Assembly: GCA_009777845.1 (NCBI GenBank)
Contig: WRLD01000004.1
Coordinates: forward strand, 55,911 to 119,910
Direction of reading: 5' to 3'
Source: Defluviitaleaceae bacterium
GTDB taxonomy: Bacteria > Bacillota > Clostridia > Lachnospirales > WQUN01
DNA: 64,000 bases
In this document: positions 16,155 to 25,303 of the stretch, piece after piece
Layout: every line of letters starts with the position of its first letter
How positions within the stretch are numbered: the stretch's first letter is position 1
The notes under the pieces: model-generated
What the model was told of the DNA's origin: nothing
Database searches by the model: none
The model's input: the letters and a program-made list of their open reading frames with translations, nothing else
Position numbers and translations under genes: made by a program

Positions 16155-17936
16155 TCAATGTGCTAAAACCCCCAACACCTCATAAACCTCCAATTTATCA
16201 CTCTTGCCCTTCAACGGAATTTCCCCTACGGAGCGCGCTTGTATTCTATCCTTAATACGCACATACACATACTCGCTAATCAACAGCTGCGAACGCGCCG
16301 CATTGCTTTCCAGCCGCGCCGCGGTGTTTACCGTGTCGCCTATGGCGGTATAGTCCTTTCGGAAGGACGGGCCGAGGTTGCCTACTATTCCCTCGCCGCA
16401 GTTTACGCCTACGCCAAAGCCTACGTCTACGCCGTATTTTTCCTTTATGGAAGCGTTTACGCTTTTGGCGCGTGTTACCATTTCCCATGCCGCGTTTACC
16501 GCCTTAAAGACATAGTCGTCCAGCGGCACAAAGCCGTTAAACAACGCCATTGTCGCATCGCCAATAAACTTGTCTACACTGCCGCCGTTGTTAAATATGG
16601 CTGTAGATGTAAGCTCTAGGTACTCGTTTAGTATTTGCACGATTAGCTCGGGGCGGTCTTTCAATGCCTCTGTCATGGGCGTGAAGCCGCGTACGTCCAC
16701 GAAAAGCACCGCTATATCACGCTTTTCTCCTACCTTGTCGCTGTTCGCTTCACCTGTTTTCATTAGCTTGTCTACCAGCTTTGGGTCTACGTATTTTTTA
16801 AACGCGCGCTTTAGCTCCTGTTTTTCCAGTCTTTCCAGTACATAGCCGTATATCAAATGGTAGCCGTACAAGACAAGCATTGTCACAATGGGGTAAACAA
16901 GCATGGAAACATAACCCGCCCCATACAGCCAAAGTGCGGCAAAAATATACGCCGCGCAAAACAAAATTACCGCGCCGAGGAATACCCGAATATCCGTCCT
17001 TTCGCCCAAAAACAAAGCCATTGCGACAACGGCAAAAAACACAAGCCAGTTTACCCATTCGGGCATGTACACCTTAAAATTCTCGTCCAACAGCATTTGT
17101 ATAACATTTGCGTGGATTTCTACGCCGTACATTTGTTGGGTGGCACTAACGGGCGTGTAGTACGAGTCCATCATGCCAGGCGCGTAAGGCCCAATCAGCA
17201 CGATTGCATCGGCGAAAAACTCTGGCTCGAAGTCCTCGTCAAAAATGTCGGCAAAGGAGCCTGCGTAATAGTTACGCGGCCGCCCAGAATAGGCTATATA
17301 TGCGGTATCGTTATTTTCGGCAAAATCAAGCGGCGCGTATGTAAACGCCTTGTACACCGCGTAAGGAAAGCCGTCCAAAAAACCGCCCTCATAAGGGGCT
17401 TTAAGCGTAGCGTTACGAATTACGCCGTCGCTGTCCGTTATAGAGTTCGCAAGCCCTTGTACGGCATATTCGCTTAAAGGCTCGTACGGTGTTTCGATTT
17501 GGTCGATAACCATATTTAGGTTGTCGTCAAGCGTGGTTACAACGCTGGACACCACCACCACGTTACCCGCGTTTTTTGCGGCTTGGGCTAGGTTATCGTC
17601 CGCTTCTGGCTCGCCCGATTCGTGGGCGAACAAAATATCTATAGCGACCACGGCGGGTCTGTAATCCTCATCGGCGTTTAAAATATTAACCGCCTCCGCC
17701 ATGATATTGCGGCTCCAGTTCTGCATACGCCCAAACCTGGCGAACGACTGCTCGTCTATGCCTAAGACATACACGTCTGGCGCGGAAAGCTGAATAGGCC
17801 GCTGATACAACGCGTCCTGCGCTTTAAATTCAAAATATTGGAGTACATTAAAATAAAACCCTAGGAATAGTAGCAGGGATACAAGTAAGCCGCCTATTAG
17901 TTTTTTGTGTTTTGTAAGCGAATACAAAGCCGTCAC
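16155..17936 (-). CDS. CHASE2-domain adenylate cyclase (class III)
   Basis: 593 residues. After an N-terminal TM helix an extracellular CHASE2 sensor extends to about residue 300 (VYVLGIDEQSFARFG, AVVAIDILFA, VLIGPYAPGMMDSYYTPVS). Three closely spaced TM helices follow (about 305-375), then a class III cyclase domain (about 405-590). Metal-binding aspartates are in LFVDVRGFTPM and FIGDATMALF. The Lys before FIGD and the Asp in YTAIGDTVNTAARLE are the pattern for ATP rather than GTP, and the Asn/Arg transition-state residues are present, so an active cAMP producer is expected. It overlaps the HD-GYP gene by four bases, so both are made together. Confidence 0.9.
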   Translation of the reverse strand: MTALYSLTKHKKLIGGLLVSLLLFLGFYFNVLQYFEFKAQDALYQRPIQLSAPDVYVLGIDEQSFARFGRMQNWSRNIMAEAVNILNADEDYRPAVVAIDILFAHESGEPEADDNLAQAAKNAGNVVVVSSVVTTLDDNLNMVIDQIETPYEPLSEYAVQGLANSITDSDGVIRNATLKAPYEGGFLDGFPYAVYKAFTYAPLDFAENNDTAYIAYSGRPRNYYAGSFADIFDEDFEPEFFADAIVLIGPYAPGMMDSYYTPVSATQQMYGVEIHANVIQMLLDENFKVYMPEWVNWLVFFAVVAMALFLGERTDIRVFLGAVILFCAAYIFAALWLYGAGYVSMLVYPIVTMLVLYGYHLIYGYVLERLEKQELKRAFKKYVDPKLVDKLMKTGEANSDKVGEKRDIAVLFVDVRGFTPMTEALKDRPELIVQILNEYLELTSTAIFNNGGSVDKFIGDATMALFNGFVPLDDYVFKAVNAAWEMVTRAKSVNASIKEKYGVDVGFGVGVNCGEGIVGNLGPSFRKDYTAIGDTVNTAARLESNAARSQLLISEYVYVRIKDRIQARSVGEIPLKGKSDKLEVYEVLGVLAH

Positions 17937-19390
17937 ACTCCCATGCTCTCCCTAAAATTAACAAACAGCTCCACCAGCTGCCCATGCAATTTACCCTCTT
18001 TTACCATTTCCCGAAGTATGCCTAACGCTTTTTCGGGCGGCATGGCGCTCTTATATGGCCTGTCGTCTGCGGTCAAGGAGTCGTATATATCGGTAATCGT
18101 CAATATACACATCTCCACTGTCACCTCGTCGCCGCGAAGTCCCAACGGATAGCCCGAGCCGTCCAGAAACTCGTGGTGACTGCTCGCCCACCTTGGCACG
18201 TCCTTATACGCCTTGTTGAAATTCATGTTTTGCAGTAAGCGGTAGGTTATGGAAACATGCTCCTGCATGATTTCTCGCTCGCTGTCTGTAAGCGTGCCTT
18301 TACGTACCGCCAATGATTGCAGATTGTACTCCGTAAAAATGGGCGTGGTATTGCCGTCGCGGTCTTTGTAGGTAATCGCCGCGAGCGCGTGTATTTGCTT
18401 TATTTTTTCGTCGTCCACAAAGCCCGACTTGTTCACGGCCTCCACCAATTCCCACGCTTGGCCGAGCGCGTCCTTTTCCTGCTGATATTCCGCTTGCGTT
18501 ATACGCCCTGCGAGGAAATCGTTCTCTATTTGCACGTATTTAATATCAAATTTGTACTGCAAAAACTCGCGTTGCTTGCCTAATCTGTCCATTTTGTCCA
18601 TAATATTTAACGGCGTAATGATTTTTCCTATATCGTGCATATACGCCGCCATAACAAGCTGTGATTTTCTGTTTTCCGTAAAATGATAATTATGCCCCTT
18701 GGCGAATTTGGCGGAAAGATAGTCGGCAAACTGTCCGCAAAGCCGCGCCACGCTGTTGGTGTGGTTGGCATTGTATGCGGAGCGTTCGTCAATCGCCTGT
18801 GTCAACACCCGCGCGAACGAATGAAACAAATCGTCTATTTCCTTTGCGTACAATATGTTTGCCAAGGCGTTCGCAGACATGCCCGCAATCGCGGTCAAAA
18901 TATCCGTGTCGTACACCTCGTCAAAGGAAACGATATTTTCGCCGTCCATAGCGTTTATGAGCTGTATTACGCCTACGACATCGCCCTCAGTGGTGGATAG
19001 CGGAAACACAAGCATTGACTGCGTTTTGTAGCCCGTTAGCGTGTCATAATTTTTCGGGCCGGTAAAATTAAAACGCACGTCCTTGTACACGTCTTGCACG
19101 TTTACCAGCTCGTTATTTAACGCGGCGTACGCGCTGATATTTTCGATATTTCCGCTGTCTAGCTTGACGGGCGGCAGGTTGATTTTTTCGTTAGCTCCCC
19201 TGTAAATATTTAGGCTAACCGTTTTTAGTATACGAAAGACTAGATGCTCGTTTTCTACCACGTACAGAGTGCCAGCGTCCGCGCTTGTTAGCTCCATCAT
19301 TTTTGACAAAATTGTTTCAAGCAGCTTGTAATAGCTTGTTTCGCGGCTAAACGCAAGCACCGCGTCTAATGCTTTTTGCAGTTGTATCAT
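17933..19390 (-). CDS. GAF and HD-GYP domain protein
   Basis: 485 residues, cytoplasmic. A GAF sensor domain (about 15-170) precedes an HD-GYP domain with HDIGKI (about 253) and the GYP signature HHEFLDGSGYP (about 405). HD-GYP enzymes hydrolyse cyclic di-GMP and some act on other cyclic dinucleotides. Oddity: about 100 residues including a predicted helical segment (QREFLQYKFDIKYVQIENDF) separate HDIGKI from the second half, where compact HD-GYP domains need far fewer. All metal-site motifs I can see are intact. Four-base overlaps with both neighbours tie it to the MBL hydrolase and the CHASE2 cyclase. Confidence 0.9.
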   Translation of the reverse strand: MIQLQKALDAVLAFSRETSYYKLLETILSKMMELTSADAGTLYVVENEHLVFRILKTVSLNIYRGANEKINLPPVKLDSGNIENISAYAALNNELVNVQDVYKDVRFNFTGPKNYDTLTGYKTQSMLVFPLSTTEGDVVGVIQLINAMDGENIVSFDEVYDTDILTAIAGMSANALANILYAKEIDDLFHSFARVLTQAIDERSAYNANHTNSVARLCGQFADYLSAKFAKGHNYHFTENRKSQLVMAAYMHDIGKIITPLNIMDKMDRLGKQREFLQYKFDIKYVQIENDFLAGRITQAEYQQEKDALGQAWELVEAVNKSGFVDDEKIKQIHALAAITYKDRDGNTTPIFTEYNLQSLAVRKGTLTDSEREIMQEHVSITYRLLQNMNFNKAYKDVPRWASSHHEFLDGSGYPLGLRGDEVTVEMCILTITDIYDSLTADDRPYKSAMPPEKALGILREMVKEGKLHGQLVELFVNFRESMGV

Positions 19391-20166
19391 AGAGTTACGC
19401 TCATTCCGTCATACGCCAAAAGGAATTTTTCGTTGTCTACCTTTTTGGCGAGAATATTATAAACGTCGTCTGTGTAGCGGTAATCAAAATGTGAAAAAAT
19501 CATTCGTTTGCAACCGCAACGCTCCGCCAACGCAAAGCCTGTTTCGTAGGTGGAATGTCCCCAACCGCGCTTTGCTAGATAATCCTCGGGCAAATACGCC
19601 GCATCAAATATAACCGCGTCCGCGTTTCGGCAATAATCGACAAGCCTATCAAAATCGTCAGTATTTTCTATGACCTCGTAGTCCAATAAATACACGAGGG
19701 TTTTTTCGCCCTCTAGCCTAAATGCGGTCGTATCGTCGGCGTGATTAGCGGCAAAGGGAATGACCCTAGTGCCGCCAATCATAAATTCGCCGTTTATTTC
19801 CATAAATTCCGCCTTGCACATCTGCGATAGCGGAACAGGCCAATAGGGCGGCTTGAAAACGCCCAAAACCTGCTCGGCAAGGGGGGTAGAAGCCCGCGAC
19901 TTGGTGTGAATACGAATGTCACACGGCTGATACAATTCCGGAAATGCGGAAAGTCCCGAAATATGGTCGAGATGCAAATGCCCGAGCAGAATATCAACGC
20001 TCGTGTCGGGCGGCGGCGAAAAGCCCACCAGGCCCGTACCTGCATCTAGCATTATTATACGCCCGTCAACATCTAAGCGTGTACATGATGTGTTCATGCC
20101 TAGGCGTATATTGTCCTTATGGTAATAAGGAATAGAGCCGCGGCTTCCGTAAATTGTGATAGTCAT
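19387..20166 (-). CDS. Metallo-beta-lactamase-fold hydrolase
   Basis: 259 residues beginning with the GSRGSIP segment typical of a PhnP/phosphodiesterase-like branch. Metal ligands are visible: GHLHLDHISGL (HxHxDH, about 82-92), FAANH, LLDYE and SHFD. No signal peptide, so cytoplasmic. The first gene of the tightly overlapping cyclase/HD-GYP set, so a cyclic-nucleotide phosphodiesterase role is attractive, but it rests on context. RNase Z-like or other phosphodiesterase activity is possible. Confidence 0.82.
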   Translation of the reverse strand: MTITIYGSRGSIPYYHKDNIRLGMNTSCTRLDVDGRIIMLDAGTGLVGFSPPPDTSVDILLGHLHLDHISGLSAFPELYQPCDIRIHTKSRASTPLAEQVLGVFKPPYWPVPLSQMCKAEFMEINGEFMIGGTRVIPFAANHADDTTAFRLEGEKTLVYLLDYEVIENTDDFDRLVDYCRNADAVIFDAAYLPEDYLAKRGWGHSTYETGFALAERCGCKRMIFSHFDYRYTDDVYNILAKKVDNEKFLLAYDGMSVTL

Positions 20167-20227
20167 GTGAAATCCTCCCCCTTTGGGTTGATGTTGAGCG
20201 GGTTGATACAGAACATAAATCCGAATT

Positions 20228-20350
20228 TTTAGTTATATAGGACACGGATTTAACGGATTTTCGCGGATTTCGCGGATTGGCTCGTGGGAAAATCCATGTG
20301 GATTCGCCCACGAACGAATCCGCGTAATCCGTGTAAATCCGTGTTCCATG
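20228..20350. repeat. D-family GGATTT array
   Basis: Repeated GGATTT words every 9-12 bases on one side (ACGGATTTAACGGATTTTCGC) and their complements (AATCCGCGTAATCCGTG) on the other, with a GGCTCGTGGGAAAATCC centre. The whole array can fold back on itself. It lies between the FecR-domain gene and the MBL gene. Confidence 0.8.
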
Positions 20351-20374
20351 CCTTTAAAATCCGTGTTTTATTAT

Positions 20375-21613
20375 TTAGGTTGATGTTGATGTGGGGCTTG
20401 GCGATGCGGTTGATGTTGACGTTGATGTGGGGCTTGGTGATGCGGTTGATGTTGACGTTGATGTGGGGCTTGGTGATGCGGTTGATGTTGAGGTTGATGT
20501 GGGGCTTGGGCTTGGCGAGGGGCTAGGACTTGGGCTTGGTGAAGGACTTGGCGAGGGGCTAGGACTTGGACTTGGTGAAGGACTTGGCGAGGGGCTAGGA
20601 CTTGGACTTGGACTTGGTGAAGGACTTGGCGAGGGGCTAGGACTTGGACTTGGCGAAGGACTAGGCGAGGGGCTAGGACTTGGGCTTGGCGAAGGACTAG
20701 GCGAGGGACTTGGACTTGGGCTTGGCGATGGACTTGGCGAGGGGCTAGGACTTGGGCTTGGCGACACATCAGGCATATAATTATCGTTGCCGCTATCTCC
20801 CCCTTGGTTGCCAAAGGTTCTTTCAGAGCCGCTTGTTGGGCTGCTTTCGGGGGTAGGCGCGGCTGTATTGTATTCTATTATTTTGCCAATCGTAGGCGGC
20901 GCGGCGTAATCCTCCTCGGGCATAGCGTCAAGCAGCGCCTGCATTTCCGCAAATTGCTCGGCGGTAAATACTTCGCTTAGCCGTTCGCTGTTTTCCAAAA
21001 TAGCGGTAAGCGTAAAGCGGCTAAATTCCGCTATATCCCATTCCTGCGGAGTAAAGTCTTGGTCGGGAATAGTGCCCTCGTCATGCGCTTCCATAGAATA
21101 GCCTGCCGTCAGCAATATGCCGTTTACCATTGCCTCGCCCTCTAGCATGATATACCGCACATGGTCGCCGTAGCCGTATTCCACGATAAAGAACGTGCCG
21201 CGTACCGCCAAAATGGTACTGCCTACGTGTACCTCTAGCTGTTCGTCGGCGGCCTGCGTGCCTGCATCTACGGCTATACTGCCAGTGTTTACGGTAAGCG
21301 CAAGTCTATTGCGTGAAGCCCTGCCGATACCCACGTTTGTGCTTTTGTCTAGCTTAACAAGCGAGGTGTCGTCTAGGTTTAACCACGCATAGGAATTGGC
21401 ATCGGTAAAAATGGTATATCCGTCATAGAGCTTTAGCCCATCTCGTACGCCAAATTCTCGGGCTGTACCCTTTGTCATTTTTACGCCGCTTCCCTCTGTT
21501 CTATGCACTGACACCTCTCTGGCAGAGGAAGCCAACGCCCACGACAACGGCAACAGCAGGCTAACCGCCACAAGAGCTACAAGAATAACGGTAAATTTAC
21601 ATTTTTTGCACAT
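20375..21613 (-). CDS. FecR-domain protein with Ser-Pro repeat tail
   Basis: 412 residues from an ATG with AGGAGGG upstream. A signal peptide or anchor (about 1-28) is followed by a FecR domain (about 35-190: [50 protein letters not shown]). The C-terminal third is an almost pure (SP)n array followed by three copies of a [10 protein letters not shown] unit. FecR domains sense or relay signals in the envelope and also occur in surface proteins. The SP array is a flexible, probably wall-spanning linker. It is encoded by purine/pyrimidine-biased 6- and 12-base repeats, so its length probably varies between strains. The gene lies two bases after the SLH/NHL gene. Confidence 0.8.
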   Translation of the reverse strand: MCKKCKFTVILVALVAVSLLLPLSWALASSAREVSVHRTEGSGVKMTKGTAREFGVRDGLKLYDGYTIFTDANSYAWLNLDDTSLVKLDKSTNVGIGRASRNRLALTVNTGSIAVDAGTQAADEQLEVHVGSTILAVRGTFFIVEYGYGDHVRYIMLEGEAMVNGILLTAGYSMEAHDEGTIPDQDFTPQEWDIAEFSRFTLTAILENSERLSEVFTAEQFAEMQALLDAMPEEDYAAPPTIGKIIEYNTAAPTPESSPTSGSERTFGNQGGDSGNDNYMPDVSPSPSPSPSPSPSPSPSPSPSPSPSPSPSPSPSPSPSPSPSPSPSPSPSPSPSPSPSPSPSPSPSPSPSPSPSPSPSPSPSPSPSPSPTSTSTSTASPSPTSTSTSTASPSPTSTSTSTASPSPTSTST

Positions 21614-21615
21614 AA

Positions 21616-23202
21616 TTATTCCCCTCCTATTTCAAATGACATAACCCGAATTTGGTTATTTCCAGTATCAACAATATACAAAACGCCGTCATGGTAAGCA
21701 ACGTCCGCAGGGGCGTTGAGCTGTGCGAGAACGCCGTCCGCACTGCCAGGCTCGCCTGTACCCGCGATAACCGCGACATCGCCCGACATAGTAACCGCGC
21801 ATATCCTATGGTTCGCGCTGTCCGCTACCACCAAAATATCCTCGGCAAGCGTAAGCCCCTTGGGCAGATTAAACAGCTCCGAACTGCCAATCGGCTCGCC
21901 GTCACTGTCCGTTTCGCCGATACGTCCTGCGAGAGTGGACACTGCGCCGTTTTCTATTTTGCGTATTAAATGGTTTCCTGTGTCTGCCACAAAAATGACA
22001 GTGCCGTCACCGCTTACCGCTATGCCAGACGGCGAGCGGAACAACGCAGACAACGCCGCGCCGTCTTGGAAGCCGCTTTTTCCTGCCGTTCCTGCTATAG
22101 TGGTTGCGTTGCCGCTTGTGTCTATTTTGCGAATGACCTCGTTTAGCGTATCTGCTACGTAGATATTTCCTGCGTTGTCCATGGCAATGCTCATGGGGCT
22201 GTTAAACAAAGCCGCACTTGCCGCGCCGTCCGTATGACCTGCCTCGCCAGTGCCGCTAAACGTGGTCACACGGTTATTGCGAAGCATACGGATTGTATTA
22301 TTTTGGCTATCCGCAAAATATAGCGTGCCGTCTGCGGCAATTACGCCGCTCGTAGGGCGGTTTAGCAGTGCGGTATTGACCTCGCTGTCTACATAATACC
22401 CTGCGGGCAAGCCGTTACTGTCAATATAATCCGCTCTGCCAACGAGCGTGCGAACACCCGTTGCCGAGATATGGCGGATTGCGTTATTATTCGTGTCAAA
22501 TATATATATTTCGTCAGAGCCTATGGCAATGCCCTGCGGACTGGTAAATTTAGCCACTGTCGCGTTGCCGTCCACAAGCCCGTGACTGCCTGTGCCGTAT
22601 ATTGTCGTAACCGCCGCGCCGCCGCGTTGGAAATACACGGTTTCCATTGTCAAAGCGGCGAGGTGTGCCGCCGTCATTGTGTCAACAGCCCCTAGCGCGC
22701 CGTTTGGGTAGCCTGTGACAATGCCGCGTTCCGCAAACCACGCGATATAAGGCCTCGCCCAGTCTGCCACGTCATCGGAATCACTAAAAGAGAGCGGCGT
22801 GCTTGACGTTTCCCCCAAAATTCTGCCTAAAATGGCTATGGCTTCCTGCCGCGTAATGTTCGCGCCTGGGTACATATAAAGCTCGCCGTATTCAAGGCTT
22901 CCGCTTAGTATGCCCCTTTCGTAAAGCGCGGCAAGCCATGGCAGGCTTTCGGACTTGATTTCGCCTATATCCGCGAACGGCAGAGAAGTCGCGCCTTGTT
23001 CGCCGACAAAAACCTTTGCTACCGCCACGCAAAAATCCTCGCGCGTTAGCATAGTAGCCTGCGAAAAATTGCTGCCCGTTAGCTCGTTGAACTTGGTAAG
23101 ATATTCCAGCTCTGCGCTAGAATAGACAGCCATTGCCAACGCTTGCGTTGTGAGTACAAGCAAAAGCAGGGCTAAAAGCATTTTGAAGCATTTTTTCTTC
23201 AC
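21616..23202 (-). CDS. S-layer homology and NHL beta-propeller surface protein
   Basis: 528 residues from the GTG at 23202, preceded by AAAGGAG nine bases upstream. A longer reading from 23271 lacks a ribosome binding site. Signal peptide ([17 protein letters not shown]), then S-layer homology units (about 35-190: [40 protein letters not shown]) that anchor to secondary cell-wall polymer, then an NHL six-bladed propeller (about 195-525) with repeated [18 protein letters not shown] and [20 protein letters not shown] units. It probably binds ligands outside the cell. It is co-directional and nearly contiguous with the FecR gene. Confidence 0.88.
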   Translation of the reverse strand: MKKKCFKMLLALLLLVLTTQALAMAVYSSAELEYLTKFNELTGSNFSQATMLTREDFCVAVAKVFVGEQGATSLPFADIGEIKSESLPWLAALYERGILSGSLEYGELYMYPGANITRQEAIAILGRILGETSSTPLSFSDSDDVADWARPYIAWFAERGIVTGYPNGALGAVDTMTAAHLAALTMETVYFQRGGAAVTTIYGTGSHGLVDGNATVAKFTSPQGIAIGSDEIYIFDTNNNAIRHISATGVRTLVGRADYIDSNGLPAGYYVDSEVNTALLNRPTSGVIAADGTLYFADSQNNTIRMLRNNRVTTFSGTGEAGHTDGAASAALFNSPMSIAMDNAGNIYVADTLNEVIRKIDTSGNATTIAGTAGKSGFQDGAALSALFRSPSGIAVSGDGTVIFVADTGNHLIRKIENGAVSTLAGRIGETDSDGEPIGSSELFNLPKGLTLAEDILVVADSANHRICAVTMSGDVAVIAGTGEPGSADGVLAQLNAPADVAYHDGVLYIVDTGNNQIRVMSFEIGGE

Positions 23203-23276
23203 GGTGTTAAACTCCTTTGTTGATAAAATAAAATACGGAAAAAAGATAGCATAATCTGTGGATATACGCAAGCACT

Positions 23277-23477
23277 GTAGAATAAATTTCTTGACACGTT
23301 TGCAGGGTTTTTGTAGGGGACGGATTTATCCGTCCCGAGGTTACCTAGCTCTGCGTTGGTCGGCGTGCGGTGTTGTCTAAGAAAACCACTTAGACAACAC
23401 CTTACTGCCTGCTTAATGGACGTTATCCGCCCCGAATTGACTAACGTGCGTTTGCCGTAGAATAAATTTCTTGACAC
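23277..23477. repeat. B/C repeat insertion flanked by a 21-base direct repeat
   Basis: Identical 21-base sequences (GTAGAATAAATTTCTTGACA plus C) occur at 23277-23297 and 23457-23477. Between them lie a B-family left half (from 23313), an intact 57-bp C element at 23358-23414 and a truncated B right half. Confidence 0.8.
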
Positions 23478-23499
23478 ACTAGACTATGGAAAGTAAAGT
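23471..23499 (+). promoter_or_regulatory. Promoter for the PH-domain gene
   Basis: TTGACA at 23471-23476, 17-base spacer, TAAAGT at 23494-23499. The -35 box is part of the duplicated 21-base sequence. The first copy (23291) has no -10 partner at the right distance. Confidence 0.45.
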
Positions 23500-23538
23500 A
23501 AATTTGCAATATAAATTCTTAAAGGTGGCGATTTAACC

Positions 23539-23931
23539 ATGTCTACAAAAAAACTAAGCAAATCTTACGGCGATGTCCTCTGGAGCGGCAAAAAATGCTA
23601 TTTCGGCTTGCCTATTTCGTTTACGCGATACATACTAACGCCGACAAAGCTATATTCGCGCATAGGCTTTCTCAGTATTAAAGAGGAACGTATCGAGCTG
23701 TACCGCGTAGTCGATTTATCGCTAAAGCTGCCCCTAAGCCAGCGAATCTTCGGCTGCGGCACGGTAATAGTACACGCCAAGGACAGAACCAGCCCCACAA
23801 AGGAAATAAAGTCAATAAAAGGAACACGCAATTTTTTAAACCTGCTAGAGGAATATGTACAAAAAGAACGCGAACGGTATAAGGTCCACGGACGGGATAT
23901 GATAGGTATGGGCGAGGATTTTGGGGAGTAA
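23539..23931 (+). CDS. PH-domain (bPH) protein
   Basis: 130 residues, no signal peptide. The pattern YFGLPISFTRYILTPTKLYSRIGFLSIKEERIELYRVVDLSLKLPLSQRIFGCGTVIV resembles bacterial pleckstrin-homology (YdbS/DUF304-like) proteins, in which the segment ending in L-P-L-Q-R-x-F-G-x-G-T is characteristic. Usually such domains are attached to membrane helices; here the domain is alone with a charged C-terminal helix (LNLLEEYVQKERERYKV). Function unknown. Its stop lies one base from the convergent YafQ gene. Confidence 0.65.
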   Translation: MSTKKLSKSYGDVLWSGKKCYFGLPISFTRYILTPTKLYSRIGFLSIKEERIELYRVVDLSLKLPLSQRIFGCGTVIVHAKDRTSPTKEIKSIKGTRNFLNLLEEYVQKERERYKVHGRDMIGMGEDFGE

Positions 23932-24225
23932 TCAGTCAAACAAATCCGAATGAGTACCAGTTTCAGTCAAAACAAGGATAAGGCGATTATTGTCTTTTTT
24001 GTAAATCAACAGCCAGTCGCCTTCACCGCCTACATGACATTCGCGGTAGCTGACATATTTCCCTTTCAGAGGGTGGTCGCGGTATTCGGGCGGCATAGGC
24101 TTACTCGTTGCTAATAATTCAATGGTAATTTCTAGCTTTGACATATCATAACCACGCTTGGCAACCTTGCGGACACTTCGCCGAAATGCTTTGACAGAAC
24201 GGTCAATGTCATACATCATCGTCAT
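23932..24225 (-). CDS. YafQ-family mRNA interferase toxin
   Basis: 97 residues with the YafQ consensus: HPLKGKYVSYRECHVGGEGDWLLIYKK and LILVLTETGTHSDLF, including the conserved histidines, aspartate and final Phe region used for ribosome-dependent mRNA cleavage. Three closely spaced starts (MTMMYD) are possible. The start lies 17 bases inside the antitoxin gene, the usual arrangement of antitoxin first with overlap. It appears intact. Confidence 0.9.
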   Translation of the reverse strand: MTMMYDIDRSVKAFRRSVRKVAKRGYDMSKLEITIELLATSKPMPPEYRDHPLKGKYVSYRECHVGGEGDWLLIYKKDNNRLILVLTETGTHSDLFD

Positions 24226-24511
24226 TATCCTCGTTCAGAATTTCTTGGAGAATATCGTGTACGCTTGTATATGGTTGAGAAATACGCGTGCCATTGGCGT
24301 ATTCTTCTAAAATTTGCTCGGTTTCCTGCATGGCTTGAATAAGTCTTGGGTTTGGTGTTCGCACATCGAATGGAAAACCTTGCCATTTGATTGAGGCGTG
24401 CAAGAATACATTGATAGCCTCACTCAAATTAAGCCCAAACTCGGCAAAGGTTTTTTCCGCCTTGGTTTTTATAACAGGGTCTATGCGAATATTGTAATTT
24501 GCTGTTTTCAT
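24209..24511 (-). CDS. RelB/DinJ-family antitoxin
   Basis: 100 residues. An N-terminal ribbon-helix-helix segment (NYNIRIDPVIKTKAEKTFAEFGLNLSEAINVFLHASI) binds DNA and autoregulates. The acidic C-terminus would wrap the YafQ toxin. GGGAGCTG upstream of the ATG is the likely ribosome binding site. With the downstream YafQ gene it forms an intact type II toxin-antitoxin module inserted between the PH-domain gene and sigF. Confidence 0.9.
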   Translation of the reverse strand: MKTANYNIRIDPVIKTKAEKTFAEFGLNLSEAINVFLHASIKWQGFPFDVRTPNPRLIQAMQETEQILEEYANGTRISQPYTSVHDILQEILNEDNDDDV

Positions 24512-24576
24512 ATATAATCAGCTCCCTACACGACAGGTCTATCATGTCACAATGTATAGGCAATGTCAATAATCGG

Positions 24577-25302
24577 CTACCCACTCCCCTCCAGCGCACT
24601 CCTCAAGGTATGCAATACTTTCTTTTCTATCCGCGAGACCTGCACCTGCGAAACGCCAATAACCTTTGCCACCTCCGTCTGCGTTTTGTCTTGGAAATAC
24701 CGCAGAATAATCACCTTGCGCTCCTTTGGCTTGAGGCGTTCTATTAGCTGCTTCAACGCGAGAATATTTACCGCATGGTCGCCCGAATCCTCGCATTGCG
24801 CGACCTTGTCGATTAGAAAAATCGGGCTTCCGTCGCCTTGGTAAATTGTGGTGTATAGCGACTCCACATCGTGACCCGACTCCATGGCGACTACCAGCTC
24901 CTCTACTTCTACGCCTATTTCCTTGGCAAGCTCGCTGATTGTCGGCTGTCTGCCTAGCTTGGACGTAAGCATTTCCGTGGTATACCGCGCCTTTTTGGCA
25001 AGCTCTTTCATGGGGCGCGACACCTTTATAAGCCCATCGTCACGCAAAAATCGCTTTATTTCGCCAATTATCATGGGAATGGCGTAGGTCGAAAATTTCA
25101 CGTCAAAGGACGAATCAAATTTGCGGATACACTTCAAAAGCCCGATTGCCCCTATTTGGTACAAATCGTCTAGCTCGTAGCCGCGTTTTGCGAATTTTTT
25201 CACCACAGACCATATTAAGCCGTTGTTTTCTTTAATTAGCTGTTCGGCGGCATCGTCGTTTCCGTCCTGGGCAAGAGCGATTAGCCTTAGAGTTTCTTCC
25301 AT
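24577..25302 (-). CDS. sigF: Sporulation sigma factor SigF
   Basis: 241 residues. The first compartment-specific sigma factor, active in the forespore. Region 2 (IWSVVKKFAKRGYELDDLYQIGAIGLLKCIRKFDSSFDVKFSTYAIPMIIGEIKRFLRDDG), region 3 (RPMKELAKKARY, PTISELAKEIGV) and region 4 (LKPKERKVIILRYFQDKTQTEVAKVIGVSQVQVSRIEKKVL) are complete. Third gene of the classic spoIIAA-spoIIAB-sigF operon, two bases after spoIIAB. It is held inactive by SpoIIAB until SpoIIAA is dephosphorylated. Confidence 0.96.
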   Translation of the reverse strand: MEETLRLIALAQDGNDDAAEQLIKENNGLIWSVVKKFAKRGYELDDLYQIGAIGLLKCIRKFDSSFDVKFSTYAIPMIIGEIKRFLRDDGLIKVSRPMKELAKKARYTTEMLTSKLGRQPTISELAKEIGVEVEELVVAMESGHDVESLYTTIYQGDGSPIFLIDKVAQCEDSGDHAVNILALKQLIERLKPKERKVIILRYFQDKTQTEVAKVIGVSQVQVSRIEKKVLHTLRSALEGSG

Positions 25303-25303
25303 G

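Noticed and set aside
20228..20350. Short minus-strand frame of about 64 codons across the D array
   Set aside because: Repeat-derived translation; the same words occur in other arrays with different frames.
20391..20780. Plus-strand open frame rich in GLGEGLGL antisense to the FecR gene
   Set aside because: It is the complement of the (SP)n minisatellite and is open only because of the repeat; no ribosome binding site or family.
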